Positions 10,638 to 20,832 of a stretch of DNA of 64,000 nt are shown in pieces. The stretch is from Rhineura floridana (Eukaryota; Chordata; Lepidosauria; Squamata; Rhineuridae), in assembly GCF_030035675.1 (NCBI RefSeq), contig NC_084486.1, positions 62,973,230 through 63,037,229 on the forward strand, written 5' to 3'. The notes under the pieces were generated by a model. It saw nothing but the letters and a program-made list of their open reading frames with translations, ran no database searches and was not told the origin of the DNA. A program made the translations under genes and the position numbers. How positions within the stretch are numbered: the stretch's first letter is position 1; the number at the start of each line of letters is the position of its first letter.

Positions 10638-10765
10638 TCACCCTATTTTTTGTGATGTTGTGATTTTAAGTTGTTCTTAATGCTTTTTAAGGGTGTATTT
10701 TAAACTGTTGCAATCTGTCCTGGGACTTTGGAATGAAGGGCGGGTAATAAAGTTTCCCCCCCAAC
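10638..10765 (+). mobile_element. Degenerate L2 3' tail
   Basis: The order is a T-rich stretch (TTTTAAGTTGTTCTTAATG), then CCTGGGACTTTGGAATGAAGGGCGGG, then TAATAAAG. This follows the L2 3'-UTR pattern: poly-T region, hairpin with GGGCGGG on its right arm, AATAAA-like end. It is 5' truncated and diverged. Confidence 0.5.
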
Positions 10766-11540
10766 CCCCCGTATCATTACCATCCCAAATCCACAGGATG
10801 AAGTTTGTGATATATTTGGTTAAATAAATAGTCTTACTTTATCTGTTCCTTCCAGGGCGAGACCCATTACTGCACAGTGTAAGTGTTGCACAACTTAAGT
10901 GTTGGATATGATGTACATATTCTACCTGATACCATTTCCTGCACAACTGGCTAATGCACTGAACAAGCATTTCTGCATAAAAATGTGCTTCCACCCTGCA
11001 TTTAGATCGCTGAGTGTGACAACAGCACTTACGTGAATTTTGGTGTGTGGCCATTCAGCAACATCTGTATGAGTGCATAATTGTGGCATGCGATGGCCCA
11101 GGCATGGGTTGCATGCCAAATCCTACCCAGAAAGTACTTTCCCATGTGACAGGTGAAGCAGTTGTCCTTAGGCAAAGATAATAAAACCCATTACAAAATT
11201 TTGACATTGTAACTAGTGCTGATGTATGGAAGTGGCTGAAAGGAAGGGCAGCAGCATTTTATGTTACACAGCATGTAGCTAATATCTTGCACACGTTTGA
11301 AAGAGGTATGTGGCACCAGAAACTCTTGATAGGCTGTGGCTCTGAGCAGCACATTTCCATATGGGGAAACGTGTGCTTTCTTTGCTTTCTAAGAGCCTGC
11401 ATTTCCACAGTGTTCTCTGGGGACATGGAAGGCTCTGGATAAAGGGGCTAGCTAGCCTAGCCCCAGAGTAACTAGTTTTCTTCGCGGTGCTGTCGCAAGG
11501 GTTCCACATTTAGGTTTGGCAGCTGCTGCGACCCATGCTC
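10766..11540. other. No gene recognised
   Basis: No recognised coding sequence or repeat. A short C run lies at about 10757-10770. GC content rises toward the CpG-rich block that follows. Confidence 0.4.
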
Positions 11541-12640
11541 TGGAAAGCGCCAAGGAACTTTAATCAAACTTCTTTATTTTTAGCCTGGGCTGGGGCCTTG
11601 CGGATGCTCATTCCCTGCCCTTTGGGGACTCGAGAGCAGCTGCAGCGGGCTCGGAAAGTACCAGCCCGCAGCTTTGGGTTGGGCTGTCTTGGCTCGTGGC
11701 AATCGACGCTGCCGGTGACTGGCTGAAACGGCTTCATTCTTTCATTCAGCCCCGAAAGAGAGTAAGGAAAAGCAGCACCAGCCGCGGCCGTCGCCTCCAC
11801 TCTCACCGTAACGCCAGACAATTTGCTTCGCCAGTTTGCTGAGGGAGGCGGCAGGTCAGAGAGGCACCACGCCTCCCTCTCACCCCCCTCCCGCTTTCTC
11901 TCCCCGCCCCTCCCAGCTGCCCGGTGTGTGTGGCGCAGAGCCGGGCTTCGGAACAAACGAGCGTCTGGAGGCACGACAGCACCGCCGCGAGTCGGAGCCG
12001 AGGCTTGGCTGAGCTGACTGAGAAGGAAACTCGACCGTCCCCATCCCAGCCCCTGGGCAGGAAAGTGTGAGGAGAAGGGGAAAAGAAAGCAAGCGGGGTA
12101 AGTGGAGCGGAGGGCGCCGCGCGCGCGGTAGCCCCAGGCGGGAGCTGCGGGAGGCAGCAGGACTCAGGGACTGGCGCGGAGAGAGGTGCGTTTTGTGACT
12201 CGTGAGCCGCGGAGGGAAGAAGTTAAGGGGAGAAGGCCGTTGCACGTGCCCAGTGCATTGTTTCGGACCCGCATTGCTAAGCGGTCGGCACCAGGGAAGC
12301 GCCCCAAGGTCAGTGGTGGCGAGCCTAGAGGTGCAGACCAGAGCTCTCGCGTCCGCCCCGACTGGGGCTCCACCCAGGCTCTCTTCTCTTCACTTTGTGG
12401 GAAGAAGTTGTGCTGAGCAAGTCATGGGGGGGGGGGCGGTGCGCGCGCGGGGGCGCGTGTGCTTGTGTCTGTCTCAGTCTCCGTGCGCAGGCGTAGGACA
12501 TGCTTGGGAAGGTGGCACCAAGCGCTGCCCCTCTCTAGAGCCGAGGAGGTACAGAGGAACGCATTGTGGCCGCGGAGCTGAACGTGACCAAGTGGGCATG
12601 AGGAAGAGTGGTTGAAAACATAACGGGCACCTCTGAAGCC
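11541..12640 (+). promoter_or_regulatory. CpG island, probable host gene promoter
   Basis: This is the only long GC-rich block outside the L2 5' ends. CpG dinucleotides are dense, especially at 11640-11830, 11930-12010 and 12100-12360 (GCGCCGCGCGCGCGG at about 12114-12128). A GC box (CCCCGCCCC) lies near 11902. There is no TATA box at a suitable position. Such islands in vertebrates usually mark broad promoters of host genes. The strand is suggested by the splice donor at 12098. Several open frames across the island on both strands are products of GC richness and show no family motif. Confidence 0.75.
11930..12097 (+). other. Probable non-coding first exon with splice donor
   Basis: The exon end is inferred from AAGCGGG|GTAAGT, a near-perfect donor with GT at 12098-12099. 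Between the GC box and the donor the plus strand holds no ATG, as expected of a 5' UTR exon. The start at about 11930 is only a guess from the GC box position. The gene is not identified. No second exon could be proven in the remaining 52 kb, which would fit a long first intron. Confidence 0.5.
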
Positions 12641-13826
12641 GTCACTATTGTCTCTGTGCTCTCTTGGCAGGACACGCAGGCACACAGGTGTAGAGTAAAA
12701 AGCAACAAAACAAAACTTGACCCATGTTAATTTTATTTTCAGGGGCGTAGCCGGGGGAGCAAGCGCCCCCCAAACAACGAGCTTGCGCCCCCTAGTATAT
12801 TTTGCCCACCTAGAAATATATTTTGCTTCTTTTGTGTCCCCCCCGCCCAAATTTCGCTGCCGATTCTGCTCTTGTTCCAAGGAGCTCAAGGCAGTCTGCA
12901 TGGGATTAGCCAGCATTTTCTTTTCTTAACAGCCTTTTGCCATAGGTAAGTCTGAGCGACAGTGAGTTGCCGTAGGCTATCCCAGTGAGCTTCTTGGCTG
13001 AGCAGGGATTTTAATTTGGGTTCCCTCTAACATATACCATGATGACAGCAGGCTACAGAGATTGCAATTACTGAATGATGCATCTCAGAAAGTCAAAGTG
13101 GTTAGAATAATCATTGTATCATACTAACCCAAACATATGCAGGTTATTGAGGGTACCGTACTCAGTGAGCAGCATGGATGAGTTATGTTCCCAGAACTCC
13201 ATAATGATTTACTGGTTCTTTCTACCTTTCTTTTCCTGCCCACTTGTCACCACTGATAGCTGTACTGACATCTACTTAGCACCAGCAATAGCCAAGGCAG
13301 ACTGTAGGGCTGAGAAAAACAATGCATTCTCTTCAGGCTTGCAAGGTATATTAGACTAGCATGGTGATAAGCGATGGGGCCAGAGATATAATGCACTCAT
13401 ATGAAAAGTCCCCAGAAGCATAGTTTTGATTGAGATATTTGTACTGACACTTACAAATGCTGAGCTGGCATGCTGCAGCCATGGTTACTTATAGGAATTC
13501 TATATAGGGGAGTGTGGTATGGTCAATCGTACCTGTGCAAAATCATTAAGGACACAGAAGCGGCATTCTGTCAATGCAGTAGCAGACATTCAATCAGGAT
13601 TGTATAAGTCCCCATTGCTTCAGAAAGCTATGCATATTTGATTGTGATACGTACATTATAACATGCATAGCACATTCTATATTGCTAATTGATAGCATTT
13701 ACTTTATACTGACCCAGGGGCATTTGTATTTTATTCCCTCAAGGATGTATAGTGCTTCATTTGTTTATGGATGAAGTTTTTGTTAGATCATTGTAGTTTT
13801 TAAACAAATACCAGCTTTAATAAGCC
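12641..13826. other. No gene; one possible GC-rich repeat
   Basis: At about 12741-12860, CAGGGGCGTAGCCGGGGGAG, GCGCCCCCC, GCGCCCCCTAGTATATTTTG and AATATATTTTG form a pattern seen in a squamate hAT-like repeat that begins CAGGGGCGTAGC. Only one end is recognisable. The rest to 13826 is unrecognised AT-rich sequence. Confidence 0.35.
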
Positions 13827-13839
13827 TATCCGATATAAT

Positions 13840-14097
13840 TTGTTGTTATGTGCCTCCAAGTCGACTGTGACTTATGGCGACCCTATGAATCAGCGACCTC
13901 CAAGAGCATCTGTCATGAACCACCCTGTTCAGGTCTGTGGCTTCCTTTATGGAATCAATCCATCTCTTGTTTGGCCTTCCTCTTTTTCTACTCTTTTCTG
14001 TTTCCCCCAGCATTATTACCTTTTCTAATGAATCATGTCTTCTCATTATGTGTCCAAAGTATGACAACCTCAGTTTCATTATTTTAGCTTCTAGTGA
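13840..14097 (-). mobile_element. RTE-BovB 3' end with perfect target duplication
   Basis: On the minus strand it encodes the end of the BovB protein: LSYFGHIMRRHDSLEK, LGETEKSRKRGRPNKRW, SWRSLIHRVA. The 3' untranslated end, CGACTTGGAGGCACATAACA, follows. It is flanked by a 13-bp direct repeat, TATCCGATATAAT, at 13827-13839 and 14098-14110. It is therefore a single 5'-truncated insertion of 258 bp. The perfect duplication suggests fairly recent insertion. Confidence 0.93.
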
Positions 14098-14110
14098 TAT
14101 CCGATATAAT

Positions 14111-15245
14111 AATCATTCTTAAAATGTCGTTTGAGCAAACAAGTAGTTCCGAGGCACCTGTAGAGCATGGATATGGAAATGCCCATGGATATGGATCAAT
14201 CTGTATATAAATACACATGTGTTTGGGTTTACGAATGTGTCTATAGGTGGTCTTTCTACATCAGCAGAATTTGGGCAGAGCTGTGTTTCTGCATATGGTT
14301 CTGTCACTGGCGACATGCTGCTTTGCTGTAGACAAAGGAGTGCAGAGCTCAGAAGTGGCAGGAGGGAGAAGATTCCCTCTGCTTCTCTAGCCACATACTT
14401 GGAGAAAGGCTCATGCCATTAGGTTATTAGCTAATTTTGTAGCATTGCTGCTTTTATAGAAAGATTACTGAATCCAATCTGCCATTTGTGTTCCAAATGT
14501 AAATAGTACTTGAGAAAGTTGTTAAACTTAGTGAAATGATTATTTTTCTTGGCAGTCCCATAATTTCCTCCCCCCACATAACATGTTTCCTTTTTTTAAA
14601 AAAAGAACTGCTTTCCTTTCTTGAAAAAATATTTTTATTTTAAAACTGTCATAGAAAACCAAATTCTACAGATTCCTAAGAGTATCATAATTATTGAAAC
14701 AAAGCAAATATCTATTTAATGGCTTGGGCTTTAAGGCAGCAAACACATTTACAGGTAATTTCCTTTTGTTGCCTGTAATCAATTATAGTACAACAGTTCA
14801 TTCAAGAACTACAGGGAGTGCTTCTTTAATGCTATATAATGCTATGATTCATGATATGGTGTTCAGAATTACTTATTATTAATCTTCCTTCATGATCAAT
14901 GGAACCATTTTATAAATCTTTACTTTCAGTCTTAGCTTTTATTTGATTCCTGGAGTATATTGTTCAACTAATACTGTTACATTTTCTTCTAAGTGCAACT
15001 TCTCACTTCTTAGCTTACTAACTTTTCTGTTGCTCTGTAATGACAGATACTTTGAAATTTGAGAGGACTGGATTCCTTTTGTTCCTCTTACTTCATGAAA
15101 TTATTAGCAAACCAAGAGATGTGGATGGCTGTCCCAAACAAATGTTAAAAAGCACTACTGTTTGGATTGATCAACCTTTGTTTCATATGGGAATATTTGT
15201 ATTTGGAACAGCAACTGTCATAATTTAATAACCTATATATTAGGT
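14111..15245. other. No gene recognised
   Basis: AT-rich sequence with a T run followed by an A run near 14590-14606 and another AT stretch at 14620-14645. No frame above 91 codons and no familiar repeat. Confidence 0.45.
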
Positions 15246-16026
15246 CAGGGTAGGGAACATGATTGTCATGAGCCCCGTGAATAGGGTATGGGATGGAGAG
15301 AATTAGGAAGAGTCAGACTTTGAATGGGAAGAAAGCACCAGTGATGTGTCTATAGGCGCGCTGGAGTCTGAGAGTTCCTGCATTGTAGCCAGTGACGGCT
15401 CCACCCCTACAGATACAGTTACCAACGGGGAAGCCCAACCCAATCAGGAAGATGATTCTCTGCCTACCTTTCACCCCCTTCGTTCGCTTGCTCCAGTGTC
15501 ACCACCACACAGCTCCTCTCCTCCTGTTGGGAAGGACCTCGCTGAGGCAATTCAGCCTCCTGCGCCTTGGTCTCATAGGCTGTGGCACCGGCAATCTCAA
15601 TAAGCCCTCACTGTCCCTCTGAGGAGGAGCACTCATCTGCGCACACACTGTCCACAGTGACACTTGGTCCATGCAAATACGGTGCCTGCCCATTCTTATG
15701 TAAGGTCGGTAAGAAGACATGTCTCGTTGCTGCAACAACGTCTTAGTGCAGTGTAGTTGTGCCTTGTTAATCCTAGTAACGATGCTGAATCCTGTGTAAA
15801 CTGTAAGCTGATTCATGAAGCGCTCTGAACTGAAGCTCTCTATTAAAACTACTAAACAAAAACACACCTCTCAATTCGTGTCCGAGTTCAGTTTGGACAG
15901 GACAATGATGTCCTCCAGATGCTGATGGACTCCATCTCTCAGTATACTCTCAGTATAGGCAATGGTCAGGAACCATAGGAGTCGTAGTTCAATAAAATCT
16001 GGAGGTCACCACGTTGGCCACCCTTA
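15246..16026. mobile_element. hAT-like MITE split by a solo LTR
   Basis: The left piece CAGGGTAGGGAAC joins, across the LTR, to GTCCTCCAGATGCTGATGGA, then AGGAGTCGTAGTTCAATAAA and ATCTGGAGGTCACC, ending CCACCCTTA. This is the palindromic squamate MITE also seen at 31549-31678 and 33799-33935. The flanks TATTAGGT and TTTTAGAT agree at 6 of 8 positions, fitting an old hAT 8-bp duplication. Without the LTR and its duplicated target site the element is about 135 bp. Confidence 0.72.
15264..15904. mobile_element. Solo LTR of an LTR retroelement
   Basis: A 641-bp block starts TGTCATGAGC and ends CAGGACA, with TGTC/GACA inverted ends. A 5-bp duplication, ATGAT, lies at 15259-15263 and 15905-15909. 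No internal coding region is present, so it is a solo LTR fossil left by recombination. Direction is probably plus, judged from an ATTAAA-type signal near the right end. The family (gypsy-like or endogenous retrovirus) cannot be settled. It is younger than the MITE it interrupts. Confidence 0.82.
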
Positions 16027-16034
16027 TTTTAGAT

Positions 16035-16969
16035 AGTAATAGGCAGGGTTTTTAAAAAAACTTTCTATAGCAGTTTGTGAAGGAATAGGTCTTACAGCCA
16101 TTTTGTGTTGGGTTTTTGGTGGAAAATGGTTATTTTTTGCTTTAAAAGCCCTCATACAGAGATGGCTGAAAAGTTCACAGGAAGGTTAAAAGCAGAAGGG
16201 CACATTTTGGCCAGGGTTTTTTTTTACATAGGCTTTTTTTTACATAGGAATGTTTTGCACAGGAGAGTCAAAGGTTCACCCTAGGAACCTGACATTTAAG
16301 GGAAAACAGAAAATTGGCTAAACAGCTGGAACCGGGAGTGAAAATATTGTATATAAGTTGACTTAGGAAATAGGGTAATCAAGACTGTGGAGTTAGAAAT
16401 TTGGAGAACTAGAGCTGAAGAGCTTCAAGAGTGAGATAGGACTGAAACACTTTAAGAGAGCTGGGACTCTGGAAAATGTTAAAGGGCACAGTAGGGCACT
16501 GCAGCAGAAAGAAGCCAGGGACCTTCTGAGATCACAAAGGGACCCAGAAGCTGAACTGAGGGATGCAAATTCATAAATATTGACTTGGTTAGAGAGCATT
16601 CTAGCACAGGTATTGCTTGATGTATTTATTTCAAACTATAAAATTAGTTTTTTGTAAAATCATTTTCTCCAAAGCTATTTAATTTATTGTCTTACTAAAT
16701 CCTTACATAAAAGCATACTTTAGGGGAAAAATTGGTCCGAGGCCTTGTTATTTACCCCATGCCATATGACTCTATTGGGAGCACTTGGGTCAGAAGGTTA
16801 AAGGGCTGTTCAGTAGAGGCAGACAGAGAAACAGAAAGATACCTGCTTGTTGTTGGCAGTGGAGTTAATAAAAAGGCGGTGTTGGTTTGGCTGGTTGGCT
16901 TTTGTTCTTTCCCTCTCATGATACAGGTTCTAGCCTTTACAGTCACACATGTAGTTTGAGAGTTGGAGT
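16035..16969. other. No gene; short tandem duplication
   Basis: A T-rich unit ending TTTTTACATAGG is repeated twice near 16215-16250. The rest is unrecognised AT-rich DNA. Confidence 0.45.
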
Positions 16970-17445
16970 TGTTTTTTTATTTTATTTTATTATTAAAATA
17001 ATAAAATTATTATTATTATTATTATTAACTTTATACTTAAAGGCCCCCAAGCAACTTACACAATGTTAAAACAAAAATAAAACACACTATAAAAATATAA
17101 GAATAAATAACAACACAACAATAGCAATAGCACCCCCATGCAGCCGCAGGAGGGTTTGGCAGCATATTAAAACAAACATCGTCTCGATTTATCAAATGCC
17201 TGGAACAAAAGGTACATATTTACCTAGCACTGAAAAGATGACAATGAAGGCGCCAGGCATACCTTACTAGGGAGCATATTTCGCAGATGGGGAGCCACAA
17301 CTGAAAAGGCCCTCTCCTTTGTCATCACCTTCTGAGCCTTAGAGGGGGGACCTGGAGAAGGGCCTCAGAGGAAGATGTAAGGGTCTGGGTAGGTTCATAT
17401 CAGCAGAGATGTTCCAGAAGATATTGGGGTCTTGAGCCACAAAGT
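16970..17445 (-). mobile_element. LINE L2, 3' fragment
   Basis: An (ATT)n tail on the plus strand (about 16998-17027) is followed by the reverse of an L2 3' UTR and the end of its RT frame (17220-17445). The words match the copy at 50135-52370: AGGCGCCAGGCATACCTTA, CATATTTCGCAGATGGGGAG, AAAAGGCCCTCTCCTTTGTC and GGGTAGGTTCATAT. About 480 bp remain, 5' truncated and too decayed for a long frame. Confidence 0.82.
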
Positions 17446-18784
17446 TACTGCTTAATAAATTACTGTTATTTTAAAGTTCTACATACCAGAACTGTTCTTG
17501 GGTAGGCATAAACAGAGATAATTTTCACACACACTGCATACATCATTATTTTGTTATTTTAACAAATAAAGGCATATTGAAGCTTGGAATGTAAAGAACC
17601 ACTCAATCCTTTCAATCACCTTTTTGACACAAACAGGTTTTGTTGAATACCTCCTCTATGTTTAGATTGCAGTTTCCATCTTTGCATGGGATTCAGCGAC
17701 ACAGAAATAGATGTAGGCGGCATGGCAAGCTTCAGGATTTTGTTTGATAACTAGAAGGGTATAACTGCAGCCCTGACACCATGTTAAGGGCACAGCTTTT
17801 ACAGAGGCTTTCCTACAAAGGAAATTTAATATGGTATTTTTTATTAACAGTGAGTTGTATCCAAATTAGCACAAAGGAAATCATTCCATCAGTGCAAGGA
17901 TTTCTACTTGTGCAATGGAGCTCCCTCTCTCCTCATGCACCCCCAAAATCTGTTCCATGGGTTTCCCCAAGTCTCCGGAGCTGATTTGGGGAGGGTGCAG
18001 GGAACAGGCAGGGGAAAGAGATGGGGGGAAAGTTCCATTGTGGAAGCAGAAATCCTTGCACTGACAAAAAATCCATTGGACATGCTGAGTTTAGTGTTCA
18101 TTGAACTCTCATCACTTTTCAAGTGAATACTTTTGTGAGAGAAGCTTCCTGCTTTATTGTACAAGGGTTTCTGCTGATAAATACTAAAATAACTCAGCAG
18201 ATTGCATGTGGTTTCAGTATAATCTTAATCTTTGGAAGGACCACTCACCTCGTTCTCCTTACCACTTCCTTGCTCTGAGGGTGAGTCATAAGGAAAAGTT
18301 TGAATTCTAATAAGCTATTTGCATTTGTTGCATCTGCAGTTGCTCTCATACAACACTGGGGGGGACCTTACACAAATGGATTTTGGAACATTTTACTACC
18401 AAAAACCAAATTCCAATGTATCTTGGGATATTAAAACCTTCCAAAACAAATTCATGTGTGTGGTGTCAGAAGAAGGGTTCTTAACTTTGCTCCCCCTTGA
18501 TCAGTTTTTGTTTGAATAAACACAGGGAACATTTTAACTCCAATATTTTAAATTGTCTGGCTCAAAAAAGCAGCCCAGTGGCAAAAATAAATAGATTTCT
18601 TGTGTATTTTGTGTCCCGGTGCTTTCCAGAAAGAAAACTGTAAATGGTAAGCGACTGAAATGGGAACAGGTGACAATACAGGTCTATTTCTATGTAAATT
18701 CTGCAATGAAAAGTGAATCTGGGATAGGATTTTGCCTCTCACTGGGAAATAGTTCATAAACTGCTTTTGCACAGAGTTTTGCAC
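17446..18784. other. No gene apart from the MITE at 17890-18063
   Basis: Flanks of the palindromic MITE listed separately. No other coding sequence or familiar repeat is seen. Confidence 0.4.
17890..18063. mobile_element. Palindromic MITE
   Basis: The left end, CAGTGCAAGGATTTCTACTT, is the imperfect reverse complement of the right end, which ends GCAGAAATCCTTGCACTG. The inverted arms run about 34 bp with a few mismatches. The interior is GC-rich (CTCCCTCTCTCC, GGGGAGGGTGCAGGG). No target duplication is obvious, so the superfamily stays open; hAT is possible. Confidence 0.68.
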
Positions 18785-20832
18785 AGAGGTGAGTGGGAGT
18801 TCCTAAAAAAGGTAATTCAAAAAGCGCAATGGCAAGCAATTCCAACAAAGAAAAAAGGGGGGAAACAGCAGAAGAAGCCAATGGGGCTTCACAAAAAGCT
18901 TAGAGATGACATGAAAGCAAAAAAGGACACATACAGGAAGTGGAAAGAAGGCTAGGCCACAAAGGAAGAGTACAGGCAGGTATCACGGAATTGCAGGGAT
19001 GGCATCAGGAAGGCTAAAGCTGAGAAGGTTATTGAGAGATGCTAAGAGCAACAAAACAGCTTTCTTCAGGTACGTTCATTCTAAAAGACAGAGAAAAGAA
19101 ATGGTGGCACAGCTACTCAATGAGGATGGCAAAATGGTAACAGATGACAAAGAAAAGACAGAAGTGCTCAATTCCTACTTTGGCTCAGTCTTCTCCCCAA
19201 AAAAGGGTCTATGACCCTCCCGGGAAACATGGAATAGAAGGGGCAGGATTGGAGCTTGAGCTTGATAGACAAATGGTCAAGGAATACCTAATCACTTTGA
19301 ACGAGTTGAAATCGGCAGGGCCTGATAAACTGCATCCTAGAGTATTGAAGGAACTGGCTGAACAACTCGCAGAACCGCTGTCTATTATCTTTGCAAAATC
19401 ATGGAGAAGTGGTGAAGTGCCGGATGACTGGAGGAGAGCTAATGTTGTCCCTGTCTTCAAAAAGGGAAAAAGGAGGACCTGGGGAACTACAGGCCAGTCA
19501 GTCTAACAATCCCTAGAAAAACTCTGGAGCAGATTATAAAGCAGTCAGTCTGTAAGCACTTTGAAAACAATGCAGTGATTACTAGGAGCCAACATGGATT
19601 TATGAAGAACAAATCCTGCCAAACTAATCTTACCTCATTTTTGATCGGGTAACCTCCCTTGTAGACAGTGGCAATGCTGTGGACATAATATATCTCGATT
19701 TCAGCAAAACTTTTGACAAAGTGCCCCATGATACTCTGATTAGCAAGCTAGCTAAATGTGGGCTGGATGGAACAACTATCAGGTGGATTCACAGTTGGCT
19801 CCAGAATCGTATTCAAAAAGTGCTTATCAATGATTCCTTCTCAAATTGGGCAGAAGTAATGAGCGGTGTACCATAGGGCTTGGTCCTGGGCCCAGTGCTC
19901 TTCAACATTTTTATTAACGACTTGGATGAGGTACAGAACATGCTTATCAAATTTGCAGCTGATACAAAATTGGGGGGCACAGCTAATACCATGGAAGACA
20001 GAAACAAAATTCAAAGGGACCTTGATAGGCTGGAGCATTGGGCTGAAACAACAGAATGAAATTCAACAGGGATAAATGCAAAGTTCTACACTTAGGAAGA
20101 AGAAACCAAATGCACAGTTATAAGATGGGGGATACTTTGCTCAGCAATACGACATATGAGAAGGATCTTGGAATTGTCGTTGATCACAAGCTGAATATGA
20201 GCCAACAGTGTGATGTAGCTGCAAAAAAGGCAAATGCTATATTAGGCTGCATTAACAGGAGTATAGTTTCCAGATTGCATGAAGTATTAGTTCCCCTCCA
20301 GTCAGCACTGGTTAGGACTCATCTTGAGTACTGCGTCCAGTTCTGTTCTCCGCACTTCAAGAAGGATGCAGACAAACTGGAACAGGCTCAGAGGAGGGCA
20401 ACAAAGATGATAATGGAACTGGAAACCAAGCCCTATGAGGAGAGACTGAAAGAACTGGCCATGCTTAGCTTTGAGAAGAGAAGATTGAGGGGAGATATGA
20501 TAGCACTCTTCAAGTACACAAAAGGTTGTCACACAGAGGAGGGCTGGGATCTCTTCTCAATCGTCCCAGAGTGCAGGACGGAATAATGAGCTCGAGTTGC
20601 AAGAAGCCAGATTTCAGCTGAACATCAGGAAAAACTTCCTAACTGTTAGAACCATGCGTCAATAGAGCCAATTACTTAGAGAGGTAGTGGGCTTTCCGAC
20701 ACTGGAGGCACTCAAGAGGCAGCTGGACAGCCATCTGTTGGGAATGCTTTGATTTGGATTCCTGCATTGAGCAGGGGGTTGGACTTGATGGCCTCATAGG
20801 CCCCTTCCAACTCTACTATTCTATGATTCATT
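18785..20832 (+). mobile_element. LINE CR1, 5' truncated
   Basis: The element starts inside the linker before RT (WEFLKKVIQKAQWQA..., LHKKLRDDMKAKKDTYRKWK) and runs to the CR1 3' end, with GGGTTGGACTTGATGGCCTC and a tail TATTCTATGATTC. RT motifs are seen in pieces: LNSYFGSVF, GPDKLHPRVLKELAEQLAEP, DFSKTFDKVPHDTLISKLAK, VLGPVLFNIFINDL. The catalytic FADD appears as AADT. Downstream [33 protein letters not shown] and LVRTHLEYCVQFCSPH are present. The frame is broken by several frameshifts and stops, so it is dead. The longest open piece is 20056-20586. Confidence 0.93.

Noticed and set aside
11564-12916. Several 60-164 codon frames on both strands across the CpG island
   Set aside because: High GC removes stop codons. 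The frames overlap each other, lack motifs and have no acceptor or donor pattern that fits.
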